Source of the DNA: an uncultured Eubacteriales bacterium
Lineage (GTDB): Bacteria > Bacillota > Clostridia > Lachnospirales > Lachnospiraceae
Reading direction: 5' to 3'
Assembly: GCA_900544525.1 (NCBI GenBank)
Contig: UQVN01000239.1
Location: forward strand, 1 to 5,123
Length of the DNA: 5,123 nt
The translations under genes and the position numbers were made by a program. Under the pieces are notes generated by a model. It searched no databases. It was not told where the DNA came from and saw nothing but the letters and a program-made list of their open reading frames with translations. This document shows, piece by piece, positions 1 to 5,123 of the stretch. Positions within the stretch are counted from its first letter, which is position 1, and each line of letters begins with the position of its first letter.

Positions 1-15
1 GCTATTGTTGAAAGA

Positions 16-44
16 TTTATATTGCTTATTAATAAAGATAGAAT
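16..44 (+). promoter_or_regulatory. Possible sigma-A promoter for the metallophosphoesterase gene
   Basis: TTTATA at 16-21 (4 of 6 matches to TTGACA) and TAGAAT at 39-44 (5 of 6 matches to TATAAT) are separated by 17 bases. Transcription would start near 51, leaving a leader of only about 15 bases that just includes the ribosome binding site. AT-rich DNA gives such matches often, and the window begins just upstream, so a promoter or co-transcribed gene further left is equally possible. Confidence 0.25.
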
Positions 45-54
45 TGATAGGAGA

Positions 55-61
55 AGGAGGG
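55..61 (+). promoter_or_regulatory. Ribosome binding site that decides the start of the metallophosphoesterase
   Basis: AGGAGGG is a near-perfect Shine-Dalgarno site. Two adjacent in-frame ATG codons follow, at 65 and 68. GGAGG lies 4 bases before the first and 7 bases before the second, so the second is the better start. The long in-frame extension back to a TTG at 5 runs through this site and is not credible. Confidence 0.8.
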
Positions 62-67
62 AGAATG

Positions 68-766
68 ATGTCGCTTTATGCAATTGGAGATTTACACTTA
101 TCTTTTTCTGTGGATAAACCAATGGATGTGTTTGGAAGAGAGTGGAAAAATCATGTGGTGAAAATTGAGAAAAGATGGAAAAAGAAGATAAAACCAGAGG
201 ATACGGTTGTTCTTACTGGAGATCATTCTTGGGGAAGAAATTTAAAAGAATGTGAAAAAGACTTAGATTTTATTAGTGGACTTCCAGGAAGAAAAATATT
301 GCTTCGAGGAAATCATGATATGTTTTGGGATGTTAAGAAAACGGAGAAATTAAATAAACAATATAAAGGAAAACTTTCTTTTTTGCAAAATAATTACTTT
401 ACCTATGAAGATTATGCGCTAGTTGGTACAAAAGGTTATTGCTATGAAGGAAAGGATTCTATAGAACATTTTGAAATGTTAGTGGAAAGAGAAATGAAAC
501 GATTAAAGACTTCGTTTGAACTGGCAAAAAAAGATGGATATGAGAAGTTTCTTATGTTTCTTCATTATCCGCCAACAAGCATTGGAGAGAATGAAAGCCC
601 ATTTACAAACATAGCAGAACAATATGGGGTGGAAAAAGTAATCTATTCCCATTGTCATGGGGAAGAGCGATTTCAAGATAGTTTTTTGGGAGAAGTCAAT
701 GGGGTGGAGTATCAGTTAGTTTCTTCGGATTATTTGCGGTTTCGACCAGCACCGATTATAAAATGA
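68..766 (+). CDS. Calcineurin-like metallophosphoesterase (predicted phosphohydrolase)
   Basis: This is a 232-residue cytoplasmic protein of the calcineurin-like phosphoesterase superfamily, which hydrolyses phosphate mono- or diesters with a two-metal centre; the substrate of this clostridial subgroup is not known to me. The metal-site motifs appear in order: GDLH (D8, H10), GDHSWG (D52), GNHD (N82, H83), LHYPP (H166) and SHCHG (H195, H197). There is no signal peptide or membrane segment. The length fits a compact single-domain member. Two details look unusual: a His at position 53 where I recall related proteins having a hydrophobic residue (GDISW), and Ser-His-Cys-His in place of the more common Gly-His-x-His. 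All metal ligands are kept, so the enzyme is probably active. The gene stands alone, converges on the sugar-transport operon, and is separated from it by a hairpin terminator, so no functional link is implied. The family call is secure; the substrate is unknown. Confidence 0.9.
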   Translation: MSLYAIGDLHLSFSVDKPMDVFGREWKNHVVKIEKRWKKKIKPEDTVVLTGDHSWGRNLKECEKDLDFISGLPGRKILLRGNHDMFWDVKKTEKLNKQYKGKLSFLQNNYFTYEDYALVGTKGYCYEGKDSIEHFEMLVEREMKRLKTSFELAKKDGYEKFLMFLHYPPTSIGENESPFTNIAEQYGVEKVIYSHCHGEERFQDSFLGEVNGVEYQLVSSDYLRFRPAPIIK

Positions 767-782
767 TGGGCGTTAACGGATA

Positions 783-838
783 GGAAAAGGCACGATATTC
801 TATTTTAAAAGTAGAATATCGTGCCTTTTCCAGTTTTT
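783..838. terminator. Perfect 20-bp hairpin, probable bidirectional terminator
   Basis: The arms at 783-802 and 812-831 are exact reverse complements over 20 bases, enclosing a 9-base loop (TTTTAAAAG). The outer part of the stem is GGAAAAGG/CCTTTTCC. On the plus strand the stem is followed by AG and then TTTTT (834-838), which suits termination of the metallophosphoesterase transcript 17 bases after its stop codon. On the minus strand the hairpin lies 32 bases beyond the stop of the 158-residue gene. There the only T-run is inside the closing stem (CCTTTTCC), so termination in that direction may be weaker. It is the only clear terminator in the window. Confidence 0.85.
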
Positions 839-862
839 ATCTAATTACAATGTTTTAATAAA

Positions 863-1339
863 TTAACAAAAGACAATAATTTTTCTTGGTGTCGTCTGAG
901 GAGGGATACTCCTTGTTGTAGTACGATAAAATACCATTAATGTATTGCCACCAGGGTTACAGTCATAACGTTGTCCATTTTGCGTTACAATAACTGTTCG
1001 ATTATCAAGATTTAGTTTTAAGGATCCATTGGAAGCCACTAAATCTCTGTCAAAATGTGTAATTGTAACTTGTTCTCCAGAAGTGGCTACAGCCACGACT
1101 TCTGCACGATATTGAGGTGGGAAGATAAGAGGAACTGGAGCATTAGCGTCATAAAAAGCATGGATTCTCATACCAGCTCTTAATCTTGTACAATCCACTA
1201 CATAAGTATCTTTTGAAATAACAATGTTAACAATGCCGTTTCCCGTCTGTAAAGAAATCATTTGAGAACAACAGTCATTGGACAAGGGTGAAATATTTAA
1301 AATTAATCCGGAAACGGAGGTTAATGGAGATAACTTCAT
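863..1339 (-). CDS. Conserved uncharacterised 158-residue protein, fourth gene of the sugar-transport operon
   Basis: I recognise the sequence style from uncharacterised clostridial proteins but know no function or named domain. The 158 residues have no signal peptide or membrane helix, so the protein is probably cytoplasmic. The sequence is rich in beta-prone stretches with frequent Gly, Asn and Pro, suggesting small beta-barrels. Notable segments are DCCS (22-25), FYDANAPVPLIFPPQYR (62-78) and RSIPPQTTPRK (143-153), with Cys as the last residue. The two halves share a pattern in the same order: NG, Thr-Val strand, Cys, Gly, FY, PPQ, Arg and a hydrophobic strand (34-84 and 104-157), which suggests an internal duplication. 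AAGGA (1349-1353) lies 9 bases before the ATG. The gene begins 63 bases after the binding-protein stop with no clear terminator or strong promoter between, so co-transcription is likely. A link to sugar uptake rests on position alone. That it is a real gene is well supported; its function is unknown. Confidence 0.75.
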   Translation of the reverse strand: MKLSPLTSVSGLILNISPLSNDCCSQMISLQTGNGIVNIVISKDTYVVDCTRLRAGMRIHAFYDANAPVPLIFPPQYRAEVVAVATSGEQVTITHFDRDLVASNGSLKLNLDNRTVIVTQNGQRYDCNPGGNTLMVFYRTTTRSIPPQTTPRKIIVFC

Positions 1340-1402
1340 AGAAAAAATTCCTTTTTTTTCATTGTATGCAGGGAAAAGAAAAAGGTTATGCGTTTGTATT
1401 CT

Positions 1403-2392
1403 TTAACGTTTCATCTCTGCAAAGTCAAGGTCTTTATTTGCATATTCTTTGGCGTTAGAAGAATCAATAACAACTGTTCCCGCATCGACAAAAGAATCTA
1501 CGGTATCTCCGTTCATAACTTTAATAGCCGTATCAACAGCCGTTTCTCCCATTAAAACAGGATCGTTAGAAGCAGTACAAGCATATTCATTGGCTTCTGC
1601 TTTTAAGACAGCTTCCATTAATCCATCCACACCGCATACAAGAATATCTTTTTGTCCTTGTTCTCGACAGACTTGAGCGGCACCAATTGCCATGTCATCA
1701 TTGTGTCCAAAAATAGCTACTACATCTTTATTAGCTTGAAGGAGATCCTGTGTAGCAGGGATTGCCTTAGAACGATCGTAGTCGCAGTAAGAAGACTGTA
1801 CAATCTTTAAGTTTGGTGCTTTTTCTAATGCCTCATGGAATCCATCACGGCGGTTCATCATCGTAGTAGAACCAGCAGTTCCTTGAATTTCTAATACCGT
1901 TCCTTTTGCATTTTCAGCGCCACCAAGTAATTCGATTAGGCGTTCGCCTACAAGACGTCCCATCTCTTTATTGTCACGACCAACCCAAGAAACATTTCCA
2001 GATTTTACATTTTTATCAACAGTGATAACAGGAACATTTGCTCTTTCACAGGCTTCGATTCCAGCAGAAGGGCCATCTTCGTTAACAGGATTTGTGATTA
2101 AAATATCGATTCCTTGAGAAAGTAAATCTTGAATATCCTTATTTTGTTTGGATACATCGTTGTCAGCATTTAAGGAAATCACTTTGATGTTTTTTGTCTT
2201 TGCATATTTTTCAATAATAGGAGTCATGTTTGCAAAGAATGGAGTGTCTTGGGAGCAGTTTGAAAAGCCGATGGTAAAGAGAGTATCACTATTATCAGTT
2301 TTTGTAGTAGAGCCGTTTGCACTGCCACAAGAAACAATACTAAGAGTCATAAGGGAAGATACCATAAGAGCCATTACTTTTTTTAATTTCAT
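1403..2392 (-). CDS. Sugar ABC transporter substrate-binding lipoprotein (RbsB-like)
   Basis: The 329-residue protein is the extracellular receptor of a CUT2-family sugar importer. A short basic N-terminus, a hydrophobic core and the lipobox IVSC place the lipidated cysteine at residue 22, followed by a Ser/Thr/Asn-rich linker and then a type I periplasmic-binding fold (about 38-310). By my alignment from memory to E. coli RbsB, kept sugar-contact positions are F52-F53 (PFF), N101 (TNPV), D126, R181 (NRRDGF), N231 (HNDDMA) and D256 (GVDG). Changed positions are T50 for Asn, K127 for Arg, Y205 for Phe and N276 for Gln. A hexose, pentose or related sugar is therefore likely, but ribose is not assured. 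The mature part has six cysteines besides C22 (46, 115, 203, 242, 253, 272), rather many for an exported protein. AAGGA (2401-2405) lies 8 bases before the ATG. The gene follows the permease by 47 bases. The family call is firm. Confidence 0.93.
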   Translation of the reverse strand: MKLKKVMALMVSSLMTLSIVSCGSANGSTTKTDNSDTLFTIGFSNCSQDTPFFANMTPIIEKYAKTKNIKVISLNADNDVSKQNKDIQDLLSQGIDILITNPVNEDGPSAGIEACERANVPVITVDKNVKSGNVSWVGRDNKEMGRLVGERLIELLGGAENAKGTVLEIQGTAGSTTMMNRRDGFHEALEKAPNLKIVQSSYCDYDRSKAIPATQDLLQANKDVVAIFGHNDDMAIGAAQVCREQGQKDILVCGVDGLMEAVLKAEANEYACTASNDPVLMGETAVDTAIKVMNGDTVDSFVDAGTVVIDSSNAKEYANKDLDFAEMKR

Positions 2393-2439
2393 AATTTTAT
2401 TCCTTTCTTAAAGTGGTAAACATAGGGTTTCGTTTCTTA

Positions 2440-3405
2440 TTATTCTGCTGTTGATGCTTTCTTCTTTGATACAAAGTGATTTAATAAAAGGGCTAAGACG
2501 ATAATAATTCCCTTTGCGATTCTTTGATAATAAGAAGGAAGTCCAACTAAGTTGAAAATATTTGTTAAAATTTGAAGGAGGAAGACTCCACCAAACGTAC
2601 CTAAAATAGAACCAGCACCGCCACCGATGACACAAGCAGCGATAGCATCTAGTTCATAGCCATTTCCAGCCGTTGGTTGTCCTGTAGACATCCAAGAAGC
2701 AGTTAAAATTCCAGCAAATCCAGCTAAAAGAGCGCTTAATACATAAGTGATAATATAATTTCTTTTTGTTTTAATACCAGATAACATAGCAGCTTCTCTA
2801 TTACCACCGATGGCAAAAAGGCTTCGTCCGAAAACAGTATATTTTAAAACTAAGGCTAAAATAATGGTAAATAAAATCCAAAAAATACCACTAATTGCTA
2901 CAGAATCAAATAAAAATCCACCACCTAGCACATGGAATTTTCCATCGAGGCCAAAGACAGGATTTCCTCCTGTTGTTAAAAGGGCAGCCCCTCTTGCCGC
3001 TTCCATCATAGCAAGGGAGGCGATAAAGTCAGGAAGATGGAAATGAGAAGTTAAAATACCAGTAATCAGTCCCATAATTGCGCTGACAAAAAGACCAGCT
3101 AAAATGCCTAGAAGGATTCCAGCCATGCTATTTCCACCGCCGAATTTTTGAACGACAACAGAAGTCATCATTCCAGAAAAGGCGAGAACAGAACCAACGG
3201 ATAAGTCAATACCGCCAAGCAAAATAACGAGAGTCATACCAATAGCTACAATTCCAGGAATCGAGGATTGTTGCAGTAAGTTTAAAAAGTTGTTGATTGT
3301 TAAAAAATTAGGTGAAAGTATTGTGGAAATAATAATGAATATAAGTAATAAGAGAATAAGGTTATATTTTTTTATGAATTCGTTTACCGTTATTTTTTTT
3401 GTCAT
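2440..3405 (-). CDS. Sugar ABC transporter permease (RbsC-like)
   Basis: This 321-residue integral membrane protein belongs to the branched-chain/CUT2 permease family and would form the dimeric channel for the sugar delivered by the downstream-encoded lipoprotein. The N-terminus is short and basic, followed by a first membrane helix (about 16-31) and roughly eight or nine further hydrophobic segments. Family hallmarks are GGIDLSVGS (64-72), ARGAALLTTGGNPV (137-150), the cytoplasmic loop GRSLFAIGGNREAAMLSGI (193-211), which is the probable contact with the ATPase, and the Gly-rich CVIGGGAGSILGTFGG stretch near residues 250-270. Length is normal for the family. The ATG is preceded by AAAGGAG at 8 bases, and this site directly abuts the stop codon of the ATPase gene (14 bases between genes), so translation of the two is probably coupled. 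No truncation or frameshift is seen. Confidence 0.93.
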   Translation of the reverse strand: MTKKITVNEFIKKYNLILLLLIFIIISTILSPNFLTINNFLNLLQQSSIPGIVAIGMTLVILLGGIDLSVGSVLAFSGMMTSVVVQKFGGGNSMAGILLGILAGLFVSAIMGLITGILTSHFHLPDFIASLAMMEAARGAALLTTGGNPVFGLDGKFHVLGGGFLFDSVAISGIFWILFTIILALVLKYTVFGRSLFAIGGNREAAMLSGIKTKRNYIITYVLSALLAGFAGILTASWMSTGQPTAGNGYELDAIAACVIGGGAGSILGTFGGVFLLQILTNIFNLVGLPSYYQRIAKGIIIVLALLLNHFVSKKKASTAE

Positions 3406-3412
3406 AATTTTG

Positions 3413-3420
3413 TCTCCTTT
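3413..3420 (-). promoter_or_regulatory. Ribosome binding site of the permease, touching the ATPase stop codon
   Basis: The minus strand reads AAAGGAGA here, 8 bases (counted from GGAG) before the permease ATG. Its first A is the last base of the ATPase stop codon TAA (3422-3420). Ribosomes finishing the ATPase would sit on this site, which favours translational coupling of the two genes. Confidence 0.75.
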
Positions 3421-4916
3421 TATTTGCCAACAACAGATGCTTGAAGAATACGTTCTGTATTAAATTCTGATTTATTCATTTGAAGAATCTGTTGTCCATC
3501 ATATAAAACATGTATGTTATCGCATAAGCGAGTTAATTCTTCTAGTTCTGAGGAAACCACAATCACACTCTTGCCATTTAGCGTCATTTCTCGAATTAAT
3601 TTATAAATTTCTTCTTTTGCTACAACGTCGATTCCTTGAGTAGGTTCATCCAGAAGAAGAATTTCACAATCTTCAATGAGCCATTTGGCTAGAATAATTT
3701 TTTGCTGATTTCCACCAGATAAGTTACCTGCAATGGTATCCACATCAGGTGTTTTAATTTTTAATTTTTCTTTATAAAGTTTGCAATTGGTGCGGATTTG
3801 TTTGTAGTTAATGGCACCATTTTTCTTAAATTTAGAAAGAGCTACCATGGACATATTTTCCCATACAGGGAGAGAAAGAACTAAACCTTGTTGTTTTCGA
3901 TTCTCAGGAGCCAGCCCAATATGTTTTTTGATGGCATCTTGAGAACTTTTAAGTGTCACCTTTTCTCCATGAATGAACATTTCACCTTTTGTAATTGGTG
4001 CTAATCCAAAAATGGATTGAAGAACTTCCGTACGGCCTGCACCAACTAGTCCATAAAGTCCTAATACTTCTCCTTGATGAAGTTTTAAATTAATATGGGA
4101 AACTTTCGCATTGTGCATTTCCTTTAGCTCAAGAACGACTTGATCGGATACGGAGTGAACTTCTTGTTCTTCTTGCTGAATTTTAGAAATATCAATACCA
4201 GTCATATATTCTACAAGAGAGTTTTCCGTCAGTTCCTTTGTTGATTTACAAGCAATGAATTTTCCGTCTCGTAAAATAGTGATGCGATCTCCCACAATAA
4301 AGAGTTCTTCTAAATGATGGGATATGTAAATAATCGTGATCCCTTTTTTCTTTAAATCTTCGATTACTTTTACAAGAATTTGAAATTCAGATTTAGAAAG
4401 GGTAGAAGATGGTTCATCCATAACGATCAGCTTTGCATCGCTTGCTAGAGCTTTCATAATTTCTGTGAGTTGCCGTTGCCCAATATTTAAATCTGATACT
4501 TTGGCTTTCGCATCAATCTTGATGTTTAAAGTGTTTGCCAGTTGTTGAGTATCTGCGTAGACTTTTTTCCAGTCGATTTTTCCACCTTTTTTTGGGTAAT
4601 TGTTCATGTAGACATTTTCGCCTACCGTTAATTCATTAAAGAGAGAAAGTTCTTGATAAATAATAGAAATCCCTTCTTTTTTTCGAGCTTCTGTACTATG
4701 AGAAGATAGAATTTTACCATTGAAAAAAATTTCTCCACCATCTTCTTTATAAGCGCCAGATAAGATCTTCATTAAGGTGGATTTCCCAGCGCCATTGGCA
4801 CCAATCAGGCAGTGGACTTCCCCGCGTCTTACTGAAAAATCAACTTGATCAAGAGCTTTTACACCTGGAAATATTTTATCTATTTTCCGCATTTCTAAAA
4901 TGTTTTCCGTCTGCAA
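3420..4916 (-). CDS. Sugar ABC transporter ATP-binding protein with two nucleotide-binding domains (RbsA-like)
   Basis: This 498-residue cytoplasmic ATPase powers the CUT2 sugar importer; the two ABC domains are fused, as is normal for RbsA, MglA and relatives. Domain 1 has Walker A GANGAGKST (39-47), Q-loop Q88, a degenerate signature LNIGQ (143-147), Walker B LIVMDEP (163-169) and switch His200. Domain 2 has a non-canonical P-loop GLVGAGRTE (289-297, Arg for the Walker Lys), PENRKQQGL (337-345), a canonical signature LSGGNQQ (399-405), Walker B ILLLDEP (419-425), and SSELEEL in place of a switch His. This asymmetry is typical of the family. The start is a TTG at 4916-4914, 9 bases after GGAGG (4926-4930). 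An in-frame TTG at 4949 lies upstream of that site, has no Shine-Dalgarno of its own, and would add 11 residues that do not belong to the domain. The gene is first in the operon, directly behind a strong promoter. Confidence 0.93.
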   Translation of the reverse strand: MQTENILEMRKIDKIFPGVKALDQVDFSVRRGEVHCLIGANGAGKSTLMKILSGAYKEDGGEIFFNGKILSSHSTEARKKEGISIIYQELSLFNELTVGENVYMNNYPKKGGKIDWKKVYADTQQLANTLNIKIDAKAKVSDLNIGQRQLTEIMKALASDAKLIVMDEPSSTLSKSEFQILVKVIEDLKKKGITIIYISHHLEELFIVGDRITILRDGKFIACKSTKELTENSLVEYMTGIDISKIQQEEQEVHSVSDQVVLELKEMHNAKVSHINLKLHQGEVLGLYGLVGAGRTEVLQSIFGLAPITKGEMFIHGEKVTLKSSQDAIKKHIGLAPENRKQQGLVLSLPVWENMSMVALSKFKKNGAINYKQIRTNCKLYKEKLKIKTPDVDTIAGNLSGGNQQKIILAKWLIEDCEILLLDEPTQGIDVVAKEEIYKLIREMTLNGKSVIVVSSELEELTRLCDNIHVLYDGQQILQMNKSEFNTERILQASVVGK

Positions 4917-4925
4917 AGTGTCGTT

Positions 4926-4932
4926 CCTCCTA
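4926..4932 (-). promoter_or_regulatory. Ribosome binding site that fixes the TTG start of the ATPase gene
   Basis: The minus strand reads TAGGAGG, followed by 9 bases and then TTG (4916-4914). This is the only good Shine-Dalgarno near the beginning of the reading frame, so it decides for the TTG at 4916 over the TTG at 4949 and over the ATG at codon 9. Confidence 0.8.
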
Positions 4933-4945
4933 TTTCTTTTTTGTA

Positions 4946-4958
4946 ACAAAAGTTTTGT
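4946..4958. promoter_or_regulatory. Candidate operator: 13-bp palindrome in the leader of the sugar operon
   Basis: ACAAAAGTTTTGT (plus strand) is an odd-centred perfect palindrome with 6-base arms. It lies roughly 10-22 bases downstream of the predicted transcription start, where a bound repressor would block elongation or initiation. It overlaps an 8-base direct repeat, TTTTGTAA, at 4939-4946 and 4953-4960. As RNA the arms would leave too small a loop for a stable hairpin, so a DNA-binding site is the more likely reading. The regulator is not in the window and the protein family cannot be named. Confidence 0.4.
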
Positions 4959-4974
4959 AAATATGTTTTAATAA

Positions 4975-5003
4975 AGTATAATGTTCTGATATCATAAAGT
5001 CAA
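4975..5003 (-). promoter_or_regulatory. Sigma-A-type promoter of the sugar-transport operon
   Basis: On the minus strand TTGACT (5003-4998; 5 of 6 matches to TTGACA) and TATACT (4980-4975; 5 of 6 matches to TATAAT) are separated by exactly 17 bases. Transcription should begin near 4968, giving a leader of about 50 bases before the TTG start of the ATPase gene. The match is strong and correctly placed for the first gene of the operon. Confidence 0.85.
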
Positions 5004-5019
5004 TGGAACAAGTTTTACA
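5004..5019. promoter_or_regulatory. Candidate regulator site abutting the -35 element
   Basis: TGGAACAAGTTTTACA (plus strand) is an imperfect palindrome with symmetric TG-x-AA...TT-x-CA ends, immediately upstream of the -35 hexamer. The ends resemble sites of LacI-family regulators, including catabolite-responsive (cre) sites bound by CcpA, but the centre is AG rather than the usual CG, so a standard cre site is doubtful. Its core AACAAGTTTT resembles the AACAAAAGTTTT of the palindrome 60 bases downstream. Confidence 0.3.
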
Positions 5020-5123
5020 TAGAATATGGGGTAAAAATTATGAAAGTTGCACAATAAAAATACAGAAGAGAAAGAAAATAGAATAAATACATAAAAATAG
5101 ATTGATTGGTCAATTAAAAAATG
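5020..5123. other. AT-rich region upstream of the operon, no gene seen
   Basis: No reading frame with a ribosome binding site and credible length is present on either strand. A small inverted repeat, ATTGA-TTGG-TCAAT, lies at 5101-5114. The last three bases are an ATG without a Shine-Dalgarno. The stretch probably belongs to the upstream regulatory region of the sugar operon, or to the spacer before a gene outside the window. Confidence 0.5.

Noticed and set aside
5..67. N-terminal extension of the metallophosphoesterase from a TTG at position 5
   Set aside because: The extension reads through the Shine-Dalgarno AGGAGGG at 55-61, has no ribosome binding site visible in the window, and the family begins right before the GDLH motif.
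1340..1402. Terminator between the binding-protein gene and the 158-residue gene
   Set aside because: Only weak A/T pairings are present and no GC-bearing stem followed by a T-run, so read-through is the simpler reading.
1449..1676. Plus-strand open frame of 75 codons
   Set aside because: It lies wholly antisense within the binding-protein gene, has no ribosome binding site, and resembles no protein I know.
2148..2411. Plus-strand open frame of 87 codons
   Set aside because: It is antisense to the N-terminal part of the binding-protein gene; its hydrophobic look comes from the complement of A-rich codons.
2408..2635. Minus-strand open frame of 75 codons in another frame
   Set aside because: It overlaps the C-terminal part of the permease gene, which has clear family motifs, and the frame has no matching motif of its own.
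2810..3046. Plus-strand open frame of 78 codons
   Set aside because: It is antisense inside the permease gene with no supporting start signal.
4022..4052. Loss of the Walker A lysine in the second ABC domain (GAGRTE) as evidence of a broken ATPase
   Set aside because: A degenerate second P-loop is normal in RbsA-type tandem ATPases; the second signature and Walker B motifs are intact.
5040..5057. Five-codon plus-strand frame beginning ATG AAA GTT
   Set aside because: It is too short, lacks a proper Shine-Dalgarno and lies in the AT-rich upstream region; it is expected by chance.
5083..5113. Second minus-strand promoter using TTGACC at 5108-5113
   Set aside because: No acceptable -10 hexamer sits at 16-18 bases (best is TATTTA), and the promoter at 4975-5003 is far better.
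5121..5123. ATG at the right edge as the start of a divergent gene
   Set aside because: No ribosome binding site precedes it and no coding sequence is available to test it.

Overview
The window is AT-rich and looks like chromosomal DNA from a low-GC Firmicute, most likely a clostridium of the Lachnospiraceae type. The evidence is A/G-rich Shine-Dalgarno sites before every gene, a TTG start, a sigma-A-type promoter, a Gram-positive lipoprotein binding protein, and two protein families (the metallophosphoesterase and the 158-residue protein) that I recall mainly from Clostridia. The taxonomy is inferred from style, not from a marker gene.

Layout. Positions 1-64 are a short leader. Positions 68-766 (+) encode a stand-alone calcineurin-like metallophosphoesterase. 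Positions 767-862 hold a perfect 20-bp hairpin that serves as the terminator between two convergent transcription units. Everything from 863 to about 5003 reads on the minus strand as one apparent operon. From its 5' end it contains a TTGACT-N17-TATACT promoter (4975-5003), an RbsA-like double ATPase (TTG start at 4916, end 3420), an RbsC-like permease (3405-2440), an RbsB-like lipoprotein (2392-1403), and a conserved uncharacterised 158-residue protein (1339-863). The last 100 or so bases (5020-5123) are AT-rich and show no gene.

How the genes work together. The three ABC genes make a complete CUT2-family sugar importer. The lipoprotein captures a monosaccharide outside the membrane, a permease dimer carries it across, and the tandem ATPase drives transport. 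The A-C-B gene order is that of the E. coli rbs operon, but no kinase, mutarotase or regulator lies in the window. Several ribose-contacting positions of RbsB are changed in the binding protein, so the substrate should be called an unidentified sugar rather than ribose. The fourth gene follows the binding protein by 63 bases with no clear terminator between them, so it is probably co-transcribed; its role is unknown.

Most of the window is ordinary. The points most worth a second look are the apparent internal duplication in the 158-residue protein, two related AACAA-GTTTT elements that flank the operon promoter and may be operators, and the altered sugar pocket. I see no convincing sign of a wholly new system, mobile element, CRISPR array or RNA gene.
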